DNA of 64,000 nt from Nymphaea colorata (lineage: Eukaryota > Streptophyta > Magnoliopsida > Nymphaeales > Nymphaeaceae): assembly GCF_008831285.2 (NCBI RefSeq), contig NC_045146.1, positions 19,463,149 to 19,527,148 on the forward strand. Reading direction: 5' to 3'. A program made the translations under genes and the position numbers. This document shows positions 10,265 to 22,653 of the stretch, piece after piece. Position 1 is the first letter of the stretch; every line of letters begins with the position of its first letter. Under the pieces are notes generated by a model. The model worked only from the letters and a program-made list of their open reading frames with translations, searched no databases and was not told the origin of the DNA.

Positions 10265-11969
10265 CCATTATGAGCGTCCGACCCAGCCAAGCAGGTGGGG
10301 CTTCGGTGCTGGCTAATAAGGACGGCTACAGGCCATGGCACCCATAGAACATACTGTATCAAAACTGTGGGTGTAAACAGGATCCATCTTGGCTTTATAG
10401 ACATAATAAAACAAAAGACCAATCTGATATATATGTGGATCTAAGACTGGATCCACCTTCGAGCTTCAGATTTGGATCCTGAGACCCGATTCGTGCGATC
10501 CATATCCAAGTAGCTCCATATGTTTGTTTCTCTAGGTTGTTTTGATTGCTTCGAGGTTCGTTTCTCAAGGTGAATCTTGAGGGGACCCACGGAGATCTCC
10601 GGTTCCACTAAACAGGAGGTTTCTTTCCATCTCAAAAGTGAAGGAAAGGTGGTGGGAAAAGTAAGTACATGGTCAAAAGGTCGCTGGAGAAGAGAACTCT
10701 TCCCCACAAATTCAACTGTTTTTCTTCCTTCTCTTTTTCACTTTGAGGCGATACTCTGTACCTGAGATATTTATCCTCGTTTGATCTATACGTCGTATTT
10801 AGATTTATATCTGGTTTAGTTTTTTACTGTATTTACATCTTAATACTGGCTCTGAGAACTTTTTTTTTTTTTTGAGGAGTAAGAGTTTGTTGATCGAGTT
10901 TGACAAGTCGAGAGAGTTTGATAAGTCGACAATATGAAAATTTAGCTATATCTACGCTCACCTTGCTTACTCATCAGAGCTGTCTAATCAATTGACAAAA
11001 CGAAGGCGAACGTTTTCAACATCTAGTGCTAGGGCTTAAGGTTCACATTTTTTTTTTCATTGCTTTTATTTCAACTGTCTATCACCATATATCATACGGT
11101 CCTGATGAGCAAGCTAGGTGACTCTGGATCCAGAGCCAAAGTCATCATAGTGAGTGAGTTAGAAGATATCTAACTATACATTTTTCTCATTCATAATAGT
11201 GAGTCAGAAGACATCTAACTATACAATTTTCTCATTTATGGGTGAGCAATTTTCTCATTTATGGGTGAGTGAACGTCTCCATACTTAGGGAGACCTGTAC
11301 ATACATTATTGTGACTGGAGAGGAATGTACTCGAACTACTTAATATTATCAGTGAAACCTTTTACCCTAGAGGCAAGGCAATAGTATTTGCTCACGCATG
11401 GTGATCACTGGTTAATTCAAAAGCTCAAACTTCTTCATACAAAATTAACCGGATCAAGCTCAACATCAGGCTGGGCTAGCTTTGATCAAGCTCATGAACA
11501 GCAAGAACCTGACTCGTTTACTGCAGGTTTCACTTCAATATATTCTAAGCTTGAAAACGAAGGGTTGTATCCAAGTGTGTTTAGATTATGTAAATGCAAG
11601 GATAACAAATAGCTAATTCAAACAATGAGTATATATCCAGTTGGTGTAGGACATGACATAACCTCGCTACAGCAAATGCACCCGGCTCTGTTGTCAATGG
11701 TGAAAGTATCTTTGGGGAGAATAGAAATATATGTACCTCTCTGCAAAACTTGTTGGGTTGTGCTTAACTTGTTCTTAGTGCTGCATACGCAATATCATTG
11801 CAGCAAGCTGGTATCAACTATGCATAAAATCATGTTTGATATTAACTGGTCTGTCGTATTTAAAGTTCAAGCTGGCATTGCGCTGCTTGTACGTGCATAT
11901 AGTTCTTCGGTTGCATGGAAATTTAACCGAAAATACCTTTTGAAGCCATTTAGATTTTAGCATGCAATG
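10265..11969. other. Gene-free stretch
   Basis: Moderately GC-rich at the start (10265-10770), then AT-rich. Frames at 11388-11612 and 11625-11960 are open, but I recognise no family and see no flanking exon structure. Near 11150-11260 short phrases (AGTGAGT, ATACATTTTTCTCATT, ATTTATGGGTGAG) repeat in tandem. Confidence 0.45.
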
Positions 11970-12193
11970 GGGATGATAAGAAACTATTTCATGTATTTGT
12001 CCCAAAAAATTCATGAACACTGCATTGTATTTAATGAATTTGCCTCCATCTTTAATACAAATATATAGAATAGTTTTCGAAGGGATGATAAGAAACTATT
12101 TCATGTATTTGTCCCAAAAAATTCATGAACACTGCATTGTATTTCATGAATTTGCATCCATCTTTAATACAAATATATAGAATAGTTTTTGAA
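11970..12193. repeat. Tandem duplication, 112-bp unit x2
   Basis: GGGATGATAAGAAACTATTT starts at 11970 and again at 12082. The copies are almost identical through ACTGCATTGTATTT and ATACAAATATATAGAATAG. The very few differences imply a recent duplication. Confidence 0.9.
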
Positions 12194-12820
12194 TGTTCTT
12201 ATTGCGAAACAGCTTCTTAAAGTATTAAATTAACGCCCTATTGGGTATATTCTTCTCCTTTTCGTTTAATTAAACCTATGGTCTCTTCCGAAGAGGATCA
12301 CGTGATTACTGTGAAAACTGAATAGTTTAAACTCATTATGTGCAGGCCAGAACACTAAGAACTGACCAAGTAAAACGAATTGGCGTCACTGCCATCCATC
12401 ATTCTGATAGATGGCTGTCAGCATGGCTACGTGGCATGATCTCACACGGCCGACGGTGATGACGACACTAATGGACGGTGATGATGAGCAGATCACTGGC
12501 CAAACGAGGCACCAAAAAGGCCCCGTTCCTTAAATTACAGGAAAAACTGACACCATGGCTGGCGGCACCGAGCACATCAGTGGCGAAGGCAGGCTTTGGA
12601 GAGCAAAAGAAAAAAAAAACAAGAGAGATACTGTAAACAAGCATCTATTGGTCTCAGCATGTGAACAGCTGCACTGGTGCAATTGCAAGATGTGAATTTA
12701 AGATTGGTCCAAAGTGTGTCCTCTCTCTCTCTCTCTCTCCTTCCCAGTATTGCCACTGGACAGTCTGCATTGGCCTCTGTGAACATGTGGTGCATTAGAG
12801 CTTAGTCCTTGGAGTCAGAA
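12194..12820. other. Gene-free stretch
   Basis: No gene seen. A (CT)n tract lies near 12719-12741. The related phrases GACGGTGATGA recur near 12453 and 12474. Confidence 0.5.
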
Positions 12821-12861
12821 CCATATGATATTGATGTGACTAAAAACTGTTTGAGCATTTT

Positions 12862-12943
<82 letters not shown>
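12821..12943. repeat. Dispersed repeat with (TA)n(GA)n tail, copy 1
   Basis: Begins CCATATGATATTGATGTGAC, continues CTAAAAACTGTTTGAGCATTTT and runs into (TA)n, then (GA)n. The same unique leader and microsatellite order recur at 15976-16091. Confidence 0.8.
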
Positions 12944-12948
<5 letters not shown>

Positions 12949-13860
12949 CAGTATTTGCCGGATTTCACTATTCTAACTATTCTAAATGAATCCCAGGTTG
13001 CATGCCCCAGGAAGATGCTTTCAGTATTGACTGGATTGAATCCTGCTCTTAGTTTGACCAACCATGTGAAAATCAGACTCTGGAGGTCTAAAGGAATGAT
13101 TCCCTGGAAGGGTAAATATTTTATCATGTGATTGGAAAATGAGACCGTTGATTATATTTAAAATGGTGCCGATCGATATGCTTAAATGAAGAACATTGAT
13201 CTAACACCCTCATGGCTTCGAGAGAGAGAGGGAGAGTTCTCGGTCATGTTTTTATAGTCTGATAAAAACACTTAGCAGTGTGAATCTTTCTGGAGCCGAA
13301 CGTCGGACCTGACCAAATTAAAAGAGGTCAGGACCGCCACATTACACATACCAAGAGACAGACACATACACAATCTTTTCCCTTATCATTGTCTCAGTTA
13401 CCAAGGTGCCTCTTGGTGTCACGTTCCTCAAAGTGGTGGTCATGGCCACTGGGGCCGCTACGCTTCGATCATCATAGTTTCTCCCATCTACAATGCTTTG
13501 GAAGCCACTGCTCTGTCATAAAATGATAAGACGTCTCCGTTCTTTTTAAATGTCTTCTCGGGCTCTCCTTGTATAATAAAACTGGCCTCATACTGCTGAG
13601 GCTTCGACTTGACGCGTCCAGTAGAAAAGAACCAACAGTTTTTCCCTTTCGTGAGAGTTCCCTTTCTGGAGAGAATCAGATCAGCTTTATCCTAATGGGG
13701 GAGGCGGTAAAGCCTGGCTCGGTTGCCTCTCTCATACGCCTTTCTCTGGCCCGTGTAAACAACTCTACCTCTTTATTTGAAGGCCACTGCAATTTTGACA
13801 CAATGACACTAAAATCTTTGTAGGCATAAGTTACTTATGTAAATAAAATATTTGTAATGT

Positions 13861-14178
13861 TGTAAGGATTCGATCCACTTCTACATCATGTTCAAACTCA
13901 TGGTTTGACGGAGCTCAATCTACTTTTAATAGCTTATGTTCCAGTTTAAAAAAAGGGTTAAGAACTAGAACGACGATTTATGATCACTTAATTTGCCTTC
14001 GAATACAAGACTGAATTATATTCATCTTCCTTAAAACACATGCACCTCGCGTGTAGGAACGCAAGTTCGATTATTGAACCAACTTTGATACCACTGTAAT
14101 GATTCAACCCACTTCTATATCCGGCTCGGGCTATTTAGTTTAGTAGATCTCAACCCACCTCCTAAAATATAAAAGCCA
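13861..14178 (-). mobile_element. TRIM-like miniature LTR retroelement
   Basis: Two short direct repeats flank about 150 bases: 13861-13943 (83 bp, starting TGTAAGGATTCGATCCACTT, ending TTCCA) and 14095-14178 (84 bp, starting TGTAATGATTCAACCCACTT, ending AGCCA). They are roughly 60-65% alike and both run TG...CA. Just inside the right copy, 14081-14093 reads on the minus strand as TGGTATCAAAGTT, close to the initiator-Met tRNA primer-binding sequence used by plant TRIM and copia elements. This gives LTR, PBS, short interior and LTR on the minus strand, with no coding capacity. A polypurine tract and target-site duplication are not clear. Confidence 0.5.
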
Positions 14179-14408
14179 ATAGGTGAAAGAAAAGAGGGGA
14201 TACATACTTAGGATTTGCATTTCCACAAATTAGGGTCTTAAATTCTTTTAATTGGATTCTAAAACCCAAAAATCTGTATCTTTGGACCTGCGGGTTAATG
14301 ACAAAATTTTATGAAAGCCTACCGGCACCATGGTGTTTAAGGCAAACCTTTAACAGTTTCTCATGGTGCGTCAAATCCTTCTCCTCGAGTTTTTTCTTTT
14401 CAAGTATA

Positions 14409-14893
14409 GATGTCAATAGATCGTATTCAAATCGCATACACCTTTTACTGCATTCAATTTATCGGATATTCACAGGCTCATATTCAAGTACAAATGAACA
14501 AAAGTTTATACCATATACAAATCTTATTTCTAAATTCAAAATCCTAATTCATTCCAAATATGACTCTTATTTTCACACCCAACCCTGAATCTGACTTCTA
14601 AACACATAACCAAATCTGGATTATATTGTGATATGTTAATAACATTTGACTTTTAAAAATGTACGAATATAGAATATATGACATCTATTTGGAATTCAGT
14701 TCAAATCTAAATTTGAATTTAATTTGGATATTTATTTAAATCTATATCCTAATCTGAATCCAATTATAAGTTATTTTCTTAAATATGAATCTGATCCATT
14801 TTTTAATTGAGTATTATCTTTTTTTTTCTACATGTATGCCTTCCTAAAAGCAGTTGGGATGAATATCCGATGAAAATTGGATCAATTGACATC
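14409..14893. mobile_element. AT-rich nonautonomous element with GATGTCAAT ends
   Basis: Left end GATGTCAATAGATCG; right end reverse-complemented GATGTCAATTGATCC. The ~485-bp interior is AT-rich with repeated TATTCAAAT / AATCTGAAT phrases. Similar ends and composition occur at 36092-36602, and a related right end near 34276-34286. No perfect target-site duplication is seen. Confidence 0.4.
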
Positions 14894-15975
14894 CATAATT
14901 TCAACCTTGCTAAAAAAATTTGAGTTTATAAAATGTGCGATCTACAAAAAGGCTAAGGAAGCAGATGGCATACTTTATTATGACTCATCTAATAGAAGCA
15001 TTATTAGCACACCACTGGTTACAAAAGGTAGGCGTTTCTCCCAACCCTAGTGTAACTATGTCTAATAGAAGCAACTGGACCTCAACTTCTAGGTTTTACC
15101 TTCAAGTACACCTATCCAATGGACATGGACGTGACTGATTTTATACGTTACCAAATACATACTTATATATTTTGAAATCTGCCGGCTACTCGTAGTTGCC
15201 AGATATTTTTTTTTTCGTTTTTATTTTCTACCGTCAACCTCTGTTATAAAAACTGCATTAGCCACGGGTTTTTAAGGCATTTAACAACGAATTTTGATGT
15301 TATTAGAGATGAAAACATAAATATTCATTCATCATTAAAAGTAGCCAGACGATTTCAATATTTATATACATATATATAATTATGTTTCTTCAACAAAGGT
15401 AAGCACTTTATGTTACAGTTATTCGTGAAACACGGTTCTGAACCAAGAATTTCAAAAAGTCCCCTCTTCTAGCATGGGTAAGCCGTGACAGCAAAGATTA
15501 CAGTTATTACTGAAAGTTGGGTCTGAGTCAAAAACTTCAGAACTATCAAGTTCATTTCTAAATTAAAGGGGAAAACATTATGATGACAATTTTTTCAAAG
15601 GAAAATGTTGCTTCTGGAGTAGCTTGCATTTCGAACGAAAGGAATTACCATATAGTTGGAGTTTCTTACAAATCCGAAGGAGCAAGTTATATGTTATAAA
15701 CTTATAGCAGAAATGAAAATATGGGAGGTTATATGCACTCCTAACGCCTCTCAAAACTGGAGACAGTGGATCTGCGCAAGCAGAACTCACCATCGCAGTT
15801 CATGGACACTTTATTTAGCTTGTGAAGGGCCGACTTCCCACTCAAGGTAGATTTAAACATCTTGGCTTCCAATTAGCAAGTAGGTCTTCATTATGTCATT
15901 GCTCCGAGGAGGATTCTTCCAATGTAAGTTCCCTGCCAACCTTTGGCTAAGAAGAGTTCCCCATTCAAATGCTAT
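14894..15975. other. Gene-free stretch
   Basis: AT-rich, with no supported gene or recognisable element. Short frames at 14935-15138 and 15656-15850 show no family features. Confidence 0.5.
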
Positions 15976-16015
15976 CCATATGATATTGATGTGACTAAAA
16001 ACTGTTTGAGCATTT

Positions 16016-16065
<50 letters not shown>

Positions 16066-16091
16066 CTGGAGAGAGAGAGGGAGAGAGAGAG
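15976..16091. repeat. Dispersed repeat with (TA)n(GA)n tail, copy 2
   Basis: Same leader as 12821-12943 (CCATATGATATTGATGTGAC to GAGCATTT), again running into (TA)n and, after GCTG, a (GA)n tract. Confidence 0.8.
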
Positions 16092-16156
16092 AACCGAAGG
16101 TGATCTTTTTCCCTTTTTCAGTCCCCCTCATTTTTTCTTTTATATATTGGGCAACG

Positions 16157-16289
16157 AAAAAGGGGCATAAGGTTCTGACACCGACACAGTTCAGGACCCC
16201 GAAGGCAGGGGGAATGGGGGGCTTTCGGGCCTTTTTCGGGCGATGGGATTAATACCCCTTGCTCACCCGAAAAAAGGGGCATAAGGTTC
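16157..16289. repeat. GC-rich repeat bracketed by 19-bp direct repeats
   Basis: AAAAAGGGGCATAAGGTTC occurs at 16157-16175 and 16271-16289. Between them lies GACACCGACACAGTTCAGGA, then GGCTTTCGGGC and GCTCACCCGA. A diverged version of the interior lies at 16930-17047. Confidence 0.6.
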
Positions 16290-16929
16290 ATGATAGTCTG
16301 AGCGCCCAGCATCAACTCTCCCTCTCACTCACGTGATGCATCTTTGATCTTCTAAATGGCACCATTATCTTATGATTGCAAATTGCTGCTTTGCTAACAA
16401 CGAGTATAATATTTATGGGGAATAGAAGTACAACGTACATTCTAATGGCGTTTCATCATGTGTGATGCAATATCAACGGCATGACCTGCATTTTCATCGT
16501 TCCTAAATAAAGCACTCAACAAGTCACAAGATCAAAGGTAGCGTTCACTTGATCAGCCGAATGAGTTCGACTTACTGCGTTTTGCAGATTAAGAAAACTG
16601 GTTTAGATCATGCAAAGTATGTGCTTTTCGATCAGCCATGTTCGCCGCGAGACGCCGGCCTTGTTAGTGTGAGATAACACACATTATTTGCTTTAACCAT
16701 TGAAATTTAGCAAAAACACGTTCATTTGAGCATAGGCTTGACTTGCTTCCCTTGTAACAATCTAAAATTGCATTCAAAAGAGGGGGACAATGCTTCAAGA
16801 GGCATTGCACAAGTTAGGTTTACAAAAAACCAGGTCTTTGATTCGATTTTTATGAGCGTTATGTTTGTATATCTTAAGTGATAAAGTATGGTACTTATGT
16901 TGAAGGATGCCGCGCACACCATTCTTATT

Positions 16930-17047
16930 GTTGATACCGACACAACTCAGGGCTCCAGAAATAAAGGAAATTGGGGAGGCAAGCTTTCGAGCTTCTTTTT
17001 TAAAGGTAAACAATCAGTTGTTAACCTCTCACTCACCCGAGAAAATG
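16930..17047. repeat. Diverged copy of the 16173-16280 repeat
   Basis: Shares GATACCGACACAACTCAGGG, then AAGCTTTCGAGCTTC and CTCACTCACCCGAGAAAA with the copy about 760 bases upstream, in the same order. It carries a ~15-base insertion before the CACCCGA block. Confidence 0.5.
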
Positions 17048-17049
17048 AA

Positions 17050-20000
17050 GAAGAAAGTTCTATGTTTGAGGCAGACAGAAGTGGCTAAAATCAACATGTA
17101 TAAAACTGCAGCGTGTTTTTTTATTGCATCACCAAAAATTAAGATCGTTTAGTACGATGCAGTACTCTGAAAGGAAATCCTTTTCCTTTTTTGGGGAAAA
17201 ACTTAACCATATGGATGTGAGTTTCCATGCTTTAAAACCTAAGAATAAAAAATGTAAGATTTTTCAATGTGCAGATCTGATTTTTTTATAAATAACTGAA
17301 ATAAAATGGTTTGCGTTTTCTTGGCTCGTAAAATTTTATTGAAATAATGAAGAAACTTGAATTTTTTTCATTCTCATGTTTTTAGCACATCTGTACAATT
17401 AATGTTGAGTAAGAGTTATACCAAATGAAAATAATTAACTAGAGATCGCCAGCATGAACCTCTAGTCAAGGTTTACTTTTTATATATACAAGGATTCAAA
17501 CATGTCAGATACCAGATATTGCCAGACGCTGAAAATGAAAAATCCATTGTTCGACCAACCATAAATAGTTGCCAAAATCACTATGAACCATTGCTGCATT
17601 ATAAAAAATAATGCTCTTATAGTAATTGTTTTTTAACAATAGATGTCATCGGACAACATCCCGCATTTGAGAGTTTTGAAATCCCGAACTCTTGGATGAA
17701 GCGCCTTTTTATTAGCAAAAGCTTGTGCTGCTAAATTGGAAAGTAACGTAATGATCCACTTTATCAATCGGGGCAAAAATGTGAGCCCCTAAATTGAATA
17801 TGGTGATTCCTTCCCCCAAACTCAAGGAAGAATCTTCGAAGCATGAAGGGCTGCACTTCTATATTCTTTAATTTTAGTGTGCGCTTGGCTTAGATCCTTG
17901 GTCAAAGTCAAATGTGAGAACTGCCAATGTTACTATTTAAATTACGTGTTATGTGTGGATGGTTGAGTATGCAAAGCAATGTGTTGGCCAAAACTTACTA
18001 CTTGCACAATAAACTATAACGTGAAAAGAAAGGAACCAAAAAGAACCATTAAAGATGCAGTTAATTATAACGGGGTGCTTTAGTTACACATGCATGTCTG
18101 TGGAAGTAAAAAAGTTACGAAAAAAAAAATCGAAGTTGGGGCCTCTCTAAAATTTGACAAAAAAAAATATTTCTTTGTGATTTTTAGTAAGCGCACTAAG
18201 TGAAAATTTGATAAGCAGCTGAGCTGACAAACGAAGAACATTAGTTATATGTTTTCCCAACGTTATGATCTATCGCTAACAGTATTTTCATCATTTTACT
18301 CAGTTTTTTTTTTTATTTTCAAGAAAATTACTTTAATCCTTTGATTAATAGGTTTAAGAAAAATGTGGCTCTTATTGAAAAAATTGTGAAAAGTACTAAC
18401 TTTTTTTTGAAGGGTATAGAGGCAAAAGGTATGAACAAAGAAAATAAATTATTCCCAAAAAAAGGAGGAAAAAGGTCATGCATGTATCTCTACCGGGCAT
18501 TATTGTTGGATTTTCGATGTTGAACATTGGGACTCTAAAACAAACGGCCAAGGTCACGCAACTCGGTAACTGCACTAGAAAATGTGTGTAAAGCGAGCTT
18601 GACTGATGCAAGTGGGTTGCAATCTATAAACTGGAGATTCCAATGCATAAGAGGTCAGGATGAATTTGGATCCAACAAATCTGATCCCATCTCTTGGATT
18701 TCTAGGATCTGCCCATGATGGGCGGGGTCCAAATCCACTTGTTAAGTAAGAAGTTGTTTGACAACAATAACAATATGTAATTATTTCACATATCTATCTC
18801 AAATAATAGGGAAAATTCATGGAACATTGTGTTACAATATCTGATGAATCTGTTTTAATATTTGGGATAGATACATGGAACAATAACATATTGTTTTTAT
18901 TGTCAAACGACCCCTATGGTCATAGATAATGACACCTTTGTTCTCAAAATGAGGGTTTCCATTCTGACTTCCAAGAGGATTGAAACTTAAGATACATTGA
19001 GGAGGCAGAACATCCTCTTTCTTTTTTTCTGCCCGTAGGGTCCAAAGTTGCTTCGAAACCTGAGTGGGGAACAATATACCCATCGACTAGAGCGTTATGC
19101 ATCTACTATTTGCATTTTAAAGGAGTAACACCTATCCAAATTAAACTAAAATTGAAGGGAATGAAAGAGACAATATATCCTACCCAAATTAAACTAAAAT
19201 TGAAAAGAATGGAAGAGACAATATATCCTAGTAGAGAGAACTCTGGTTCTAAAATTTTAGTACCACTGCTTGATGAGCTTAATCGCCAAATCCGTTCATC
19301 CACTGGTTGCCCTGTCTTGATAAGAAGAGTCCTTGTGAGCTGCAGAAACTGAACCACAGGACGAAGGACCTTCCGCAGTTGTCTTCGCGTTGTTGATGTG
19401 AACATCGAGCTCATGCATGGTAGACAGTATGAGACTACTGTCTTAGAAGCTAAGTCGTATGCAATTTGGAACTTGAACCAGTATTATTTATTATTATATC
19501 GGGAAGATGCCAAATTAGCATCAGGCGTATTAACGTATTTTCCATACTTTCGTTTTGGAAAATAATTGGGAGCTAATTTAAATTAATTACAGTTCACAAA
19601 GATAAATTCTTCGACATTCAAATCAACTTATATTGCCTTACTTGCCTATTAATACACAACAATATCGATCGCTAACATTAGAAAGAGTAACAGGATCATG
19701 TTCGGTTATATTTTTGTTTATGACCTCAGCGACTGTAAAACTTTAAAACAGCCGTTTACCTCCTAGGCCGAATGTTTTTTATTTTTTATTTTTATTTTGT
19801 GTCATTAAAACCCGTCACAAAAAAACATTCCATTGCTAAAAACCATGACACAATAAGTGTCATTGACAAAGTCGGATGCTCTCCGAAATTGAACAAGTAA
19901 AGAGCAGGTGTGTTTGTTGTTCCACCTCACACTCACATAGCGTTAACGATAGAGCATCCACGACGGTTAAAACCGTCGTTATTTCCAGGAATTCTATTCC

Positions 20001-21030
20001 CCTTGTTTGATTGCGACGACCAAATGCCTGTCGTTAAAGGACCGGTCGAACAGCGCCAAAGTTGCACGTCTTCATTTTTTGGTACCTGTTGCGATGCTTA
20101 TTTCAGCCATTTTTAGGGTGTCATTTTAGCTGACTGAATTGGCAAATCTATTAAGTACAATGACAAAGAAATTTACAATGCTTGCTTATCAAATTGTTAT
20201 AAAATACTTCTGATACTACATTAGTTAGCTTTTTCACCTCTAAATAATACTATGTAAAACTCAAAACTGTAAAAACATTTACAGTTTATATAGTAGATCG
20301 CTGTGCTACAACTGGTGGTCTCTCTTTTTGCAGTTCAATTACAACCCCATCAACTTACAAATTCAAACAAACCATATAAAGTGAAAACAAACCAGTATGT
20401 ACGCTATGAACGTTCAATTAATAAATAGTATTTAATTATTTTAAGAACTGTGACATCATTTAAACTTAAGATAAATTAATATCCAGACCATCAAATATTG
20501 ATAGTATGTATAAAACCAAATCCAGGCACTAGCCATCGATGACTAGTATTCACTATATATAGAAAAAGCAAATTTCCATCGACCAAAATAGCAGTATATA
20601 TCATCAAATTAATAACAAGAAAATTACTGCATACAAGGACGAATTACATTCCCCTATAAACACCGAACAATACTCTTCATCTAATTTATCATAGTAAGCG
20701 TCGAGGTACCTCTGCCAAGAAAACTACATTATCATTAGTTGAAGAACAAGATCGAGAGCAGTTGGCAACAAAAAATAATGATATTTGAATGGAATAGAAA
20801 AAGAAAAATGTTGCAAGCCAAAGCAACGGTAAAAAAGCAATGGTTTTAGATAGAACCACCGGCAAAGGTGGTCAAATTAGAGCGACAAGATCAGAAAACA
20901 AAAAACGTTAGAAAACTGGCTGTTTTAAGGCGAAAACTAAAGGAAAAACAATGAGTTTAGTGTAGAGGAAAAAAAAAAAACTTCGAAGAGGTTGATGTCT
21001 CTTCTCCCCTATCACTGGAGTCTACAGCGG
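17050..21030. other. Long gene-free stretch
   Basis: AT-rich DNA with no supported gene. Inside it: a 48-bp tandem duplication at about 19133-19230 (CCAAATTAAACTAAAATTGA twice), and near 19800-20050 phrases such as GTGTCATT, ACGACGGTTAAAACCGTCGT and CCTGTCGTTAAAGGACCG that resemble subterminal parts of a decayed CACTA-type element. Neither boundary can be fixed. The frame at 19106-19414 (minus) overlaps the tandem duplication and has no family resemblance. Confidence 0.4.
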
Positions 21031-21031
21031 T

Positions 21032-21139
21032 AGATTTAAGTTCGGCTGGGGAGAGGTCTGACCTTAAATCCATATATTTGAGACTCTAGGATCTCAGATC
21101 GCCACTAAAATGAGATCTGAGCTGAAACAAACACAACCT
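21032..21139. repeat. Dispersed MITE-like repeat, copy 1
   Basis: Starts GATTTAAGTTCGGCTGGGG and contains TCTGACCTTAAATCCATA, then GATCTCAGATCGCCACTA. It ends GAGCTGAAACAAACACAACC. Related copies lie at 21231-21341 (same orientation) and at 55163-55290 and 61511-61604 (reverse). Confidence 0.55.
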
Positions 21140-21230
21140 AAAAAAAGGAAAGAGAAAGAGAAGAAGAAGGATGAGTTTCCTTATGTTGCATTTAGATTCA
21201 AGGCCGCATAAAGATTTTAAATGCCATATA

Positions 21231-21341
21231 TTAAAAACCATGGATTTAAGGTCGGGCGGTCCAGTCTTAAATCCTTCGATCTAAGATCATAGGGATCTCA
21301 ATCACCACAAATCTGAGATGTGAGGTGAAATAAATAGAACC
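21231..21341. repeat. Dispersed MITE-like repeat, copy 2
   Basis: Starts TTAAAAACCATGGATTTAAG with GGTCGGGCGG, then GATCTAAGATC and ATCTCAATCACCAC, ending TGAAATAAATAGAACC. It aligns along its length with the reverse complement of 61511-61604 and sits 100 bases from copy 1. Confidence 0.55.
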
Positions 21342-22429
21342 TAAACGAAACCTCATGTCTCATCATAAGAGTATTTTGGACTCTGGAAAAATATCTTAAG
21401 TTTTATATTTACAATTTAGTCTTCATCATCTGATCCTTTTGTAATGAATATTCTAAGATGACCCATAAAAAATGATACATGAGGGCCCAATAACATATAT
21501 AATCGTAGTTTTGGGAATTTGACCACGCTGAGATGATGAATAAATATCGTTTTTTTAGTTGGAATGCACTTTCGGATCACCCAATCGCAACATAAGATAT
21601 GCATTTGAAAGAGTTCTAGCTATTCCAACTTGTTATTTTCTAAGTAATAAATTTTTGTTACCTCCTCCAGAACCATCGTTACGTCAATCCTTAGCCGGAA
21701 GAAAAAAGAGATATCTATTAATTAGTTCGTTGATATAATGCATAGTCACAGAGGCGCAATCTTACTTAGTATAGGGAAAAACCAAGAACTCATAATTGAA
21801 GAAAACGAAGTCACACAATAAATAGTCTATAGAAACGTATTGAAGTAAAATACACCTAGTTATTATATGTGATCTAATGATATGTTAGAATGGACATAGA
21901 GGAAGGGAAAAAATAGATGAAAAGAAAAGGGAATGAAGAGGAAAAAGAGATAAAATGAAGCAGAAGGAAATGATAGCACACATCTTTTCTTTCTGTCTCA
22001 GTCTTTCTAACTTTGGAGGCATTAGATTTTACATTTCCTTTTCCTTTCCTTATTTTCTTTTCCAACAAGTTTGTTTTGTTTTCATTCCTTTTTAATTAGT
22101 CAACTAAACACAAGAATGACCATCCTTTGTTCTGAAGAACATCTCTTTTGGCTAAATCAAGGATGTGAGATATGGATAAGGGTTCATGACTGCCTGGCAT
22201 GCACTATCAGTATTATCAACTCCTTTTGGCAATTCTTTGTTCATTTTTCAAATTTATGGGTTTGAAAGGAAAAGATGTGATGTTATGTACCCTTATTTTC
22301 CAAAAATTGAAGTGATTTGATGCATCAAGGGATTTCGACACATTGGCTTTGGCCGGCCGGTAAGCAGCCAGTTGTTGGTTCCAGAGATAATGGCCATCAA
22401 CTCTATGTGTAAATCAGGGGAAGGGTACC
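21342..22429. other. Gene-free stretch
   Basis: No supported gene. AT-rich, with purine-rich (21895-21975) and pyrimidine-rich (21983-22075) blocks facing each other. Confidence 0.5.
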
Positions 22430-22432
22430 ACT

Positions 22433-22650
22433 CACTGCAAAAAAAGGACGGATTCACTAATGGGTGCACTGGATGTAGGTAATAATCCTATATAGCAACG
22501 TGCTATAGTGCGTTGGTGATGATTTCTATATCCACGCACAACGATAGAATGTCGGGGATGGTTTTTACCGACATTTTCTTCACCAACGAGCGATGATGTT
22601 TTGCAAACATCTTCTAGCCGTCAGTGATTCCTCTGTTTTTTGTAGTAGTG
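22433..22650. mobile_element. CACTA-type MITE, 218 bp, with 3-bp TSD
   Basis: Left end CACTGCAAAAAAAGGACGGA; right end TTTTTTGTAGTAGTG, whose reverse complement starts CACTACTACAAAAAA. CACT ends with an A-rich follow-on are characteristic of CACTA (En/Spm) elements. ACT lies directly on both sides (22430-22432 and 22651-22653), matching the 3-bp duplication of that superfamily. Subterminal GGATTCACT / GAATCACTGACGG is a second inverted match. There is no coding capacity, so it must have moved with a transposase from elsewhere. Confidence 0.75.
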
Positions 22651-22653
22651 ACT

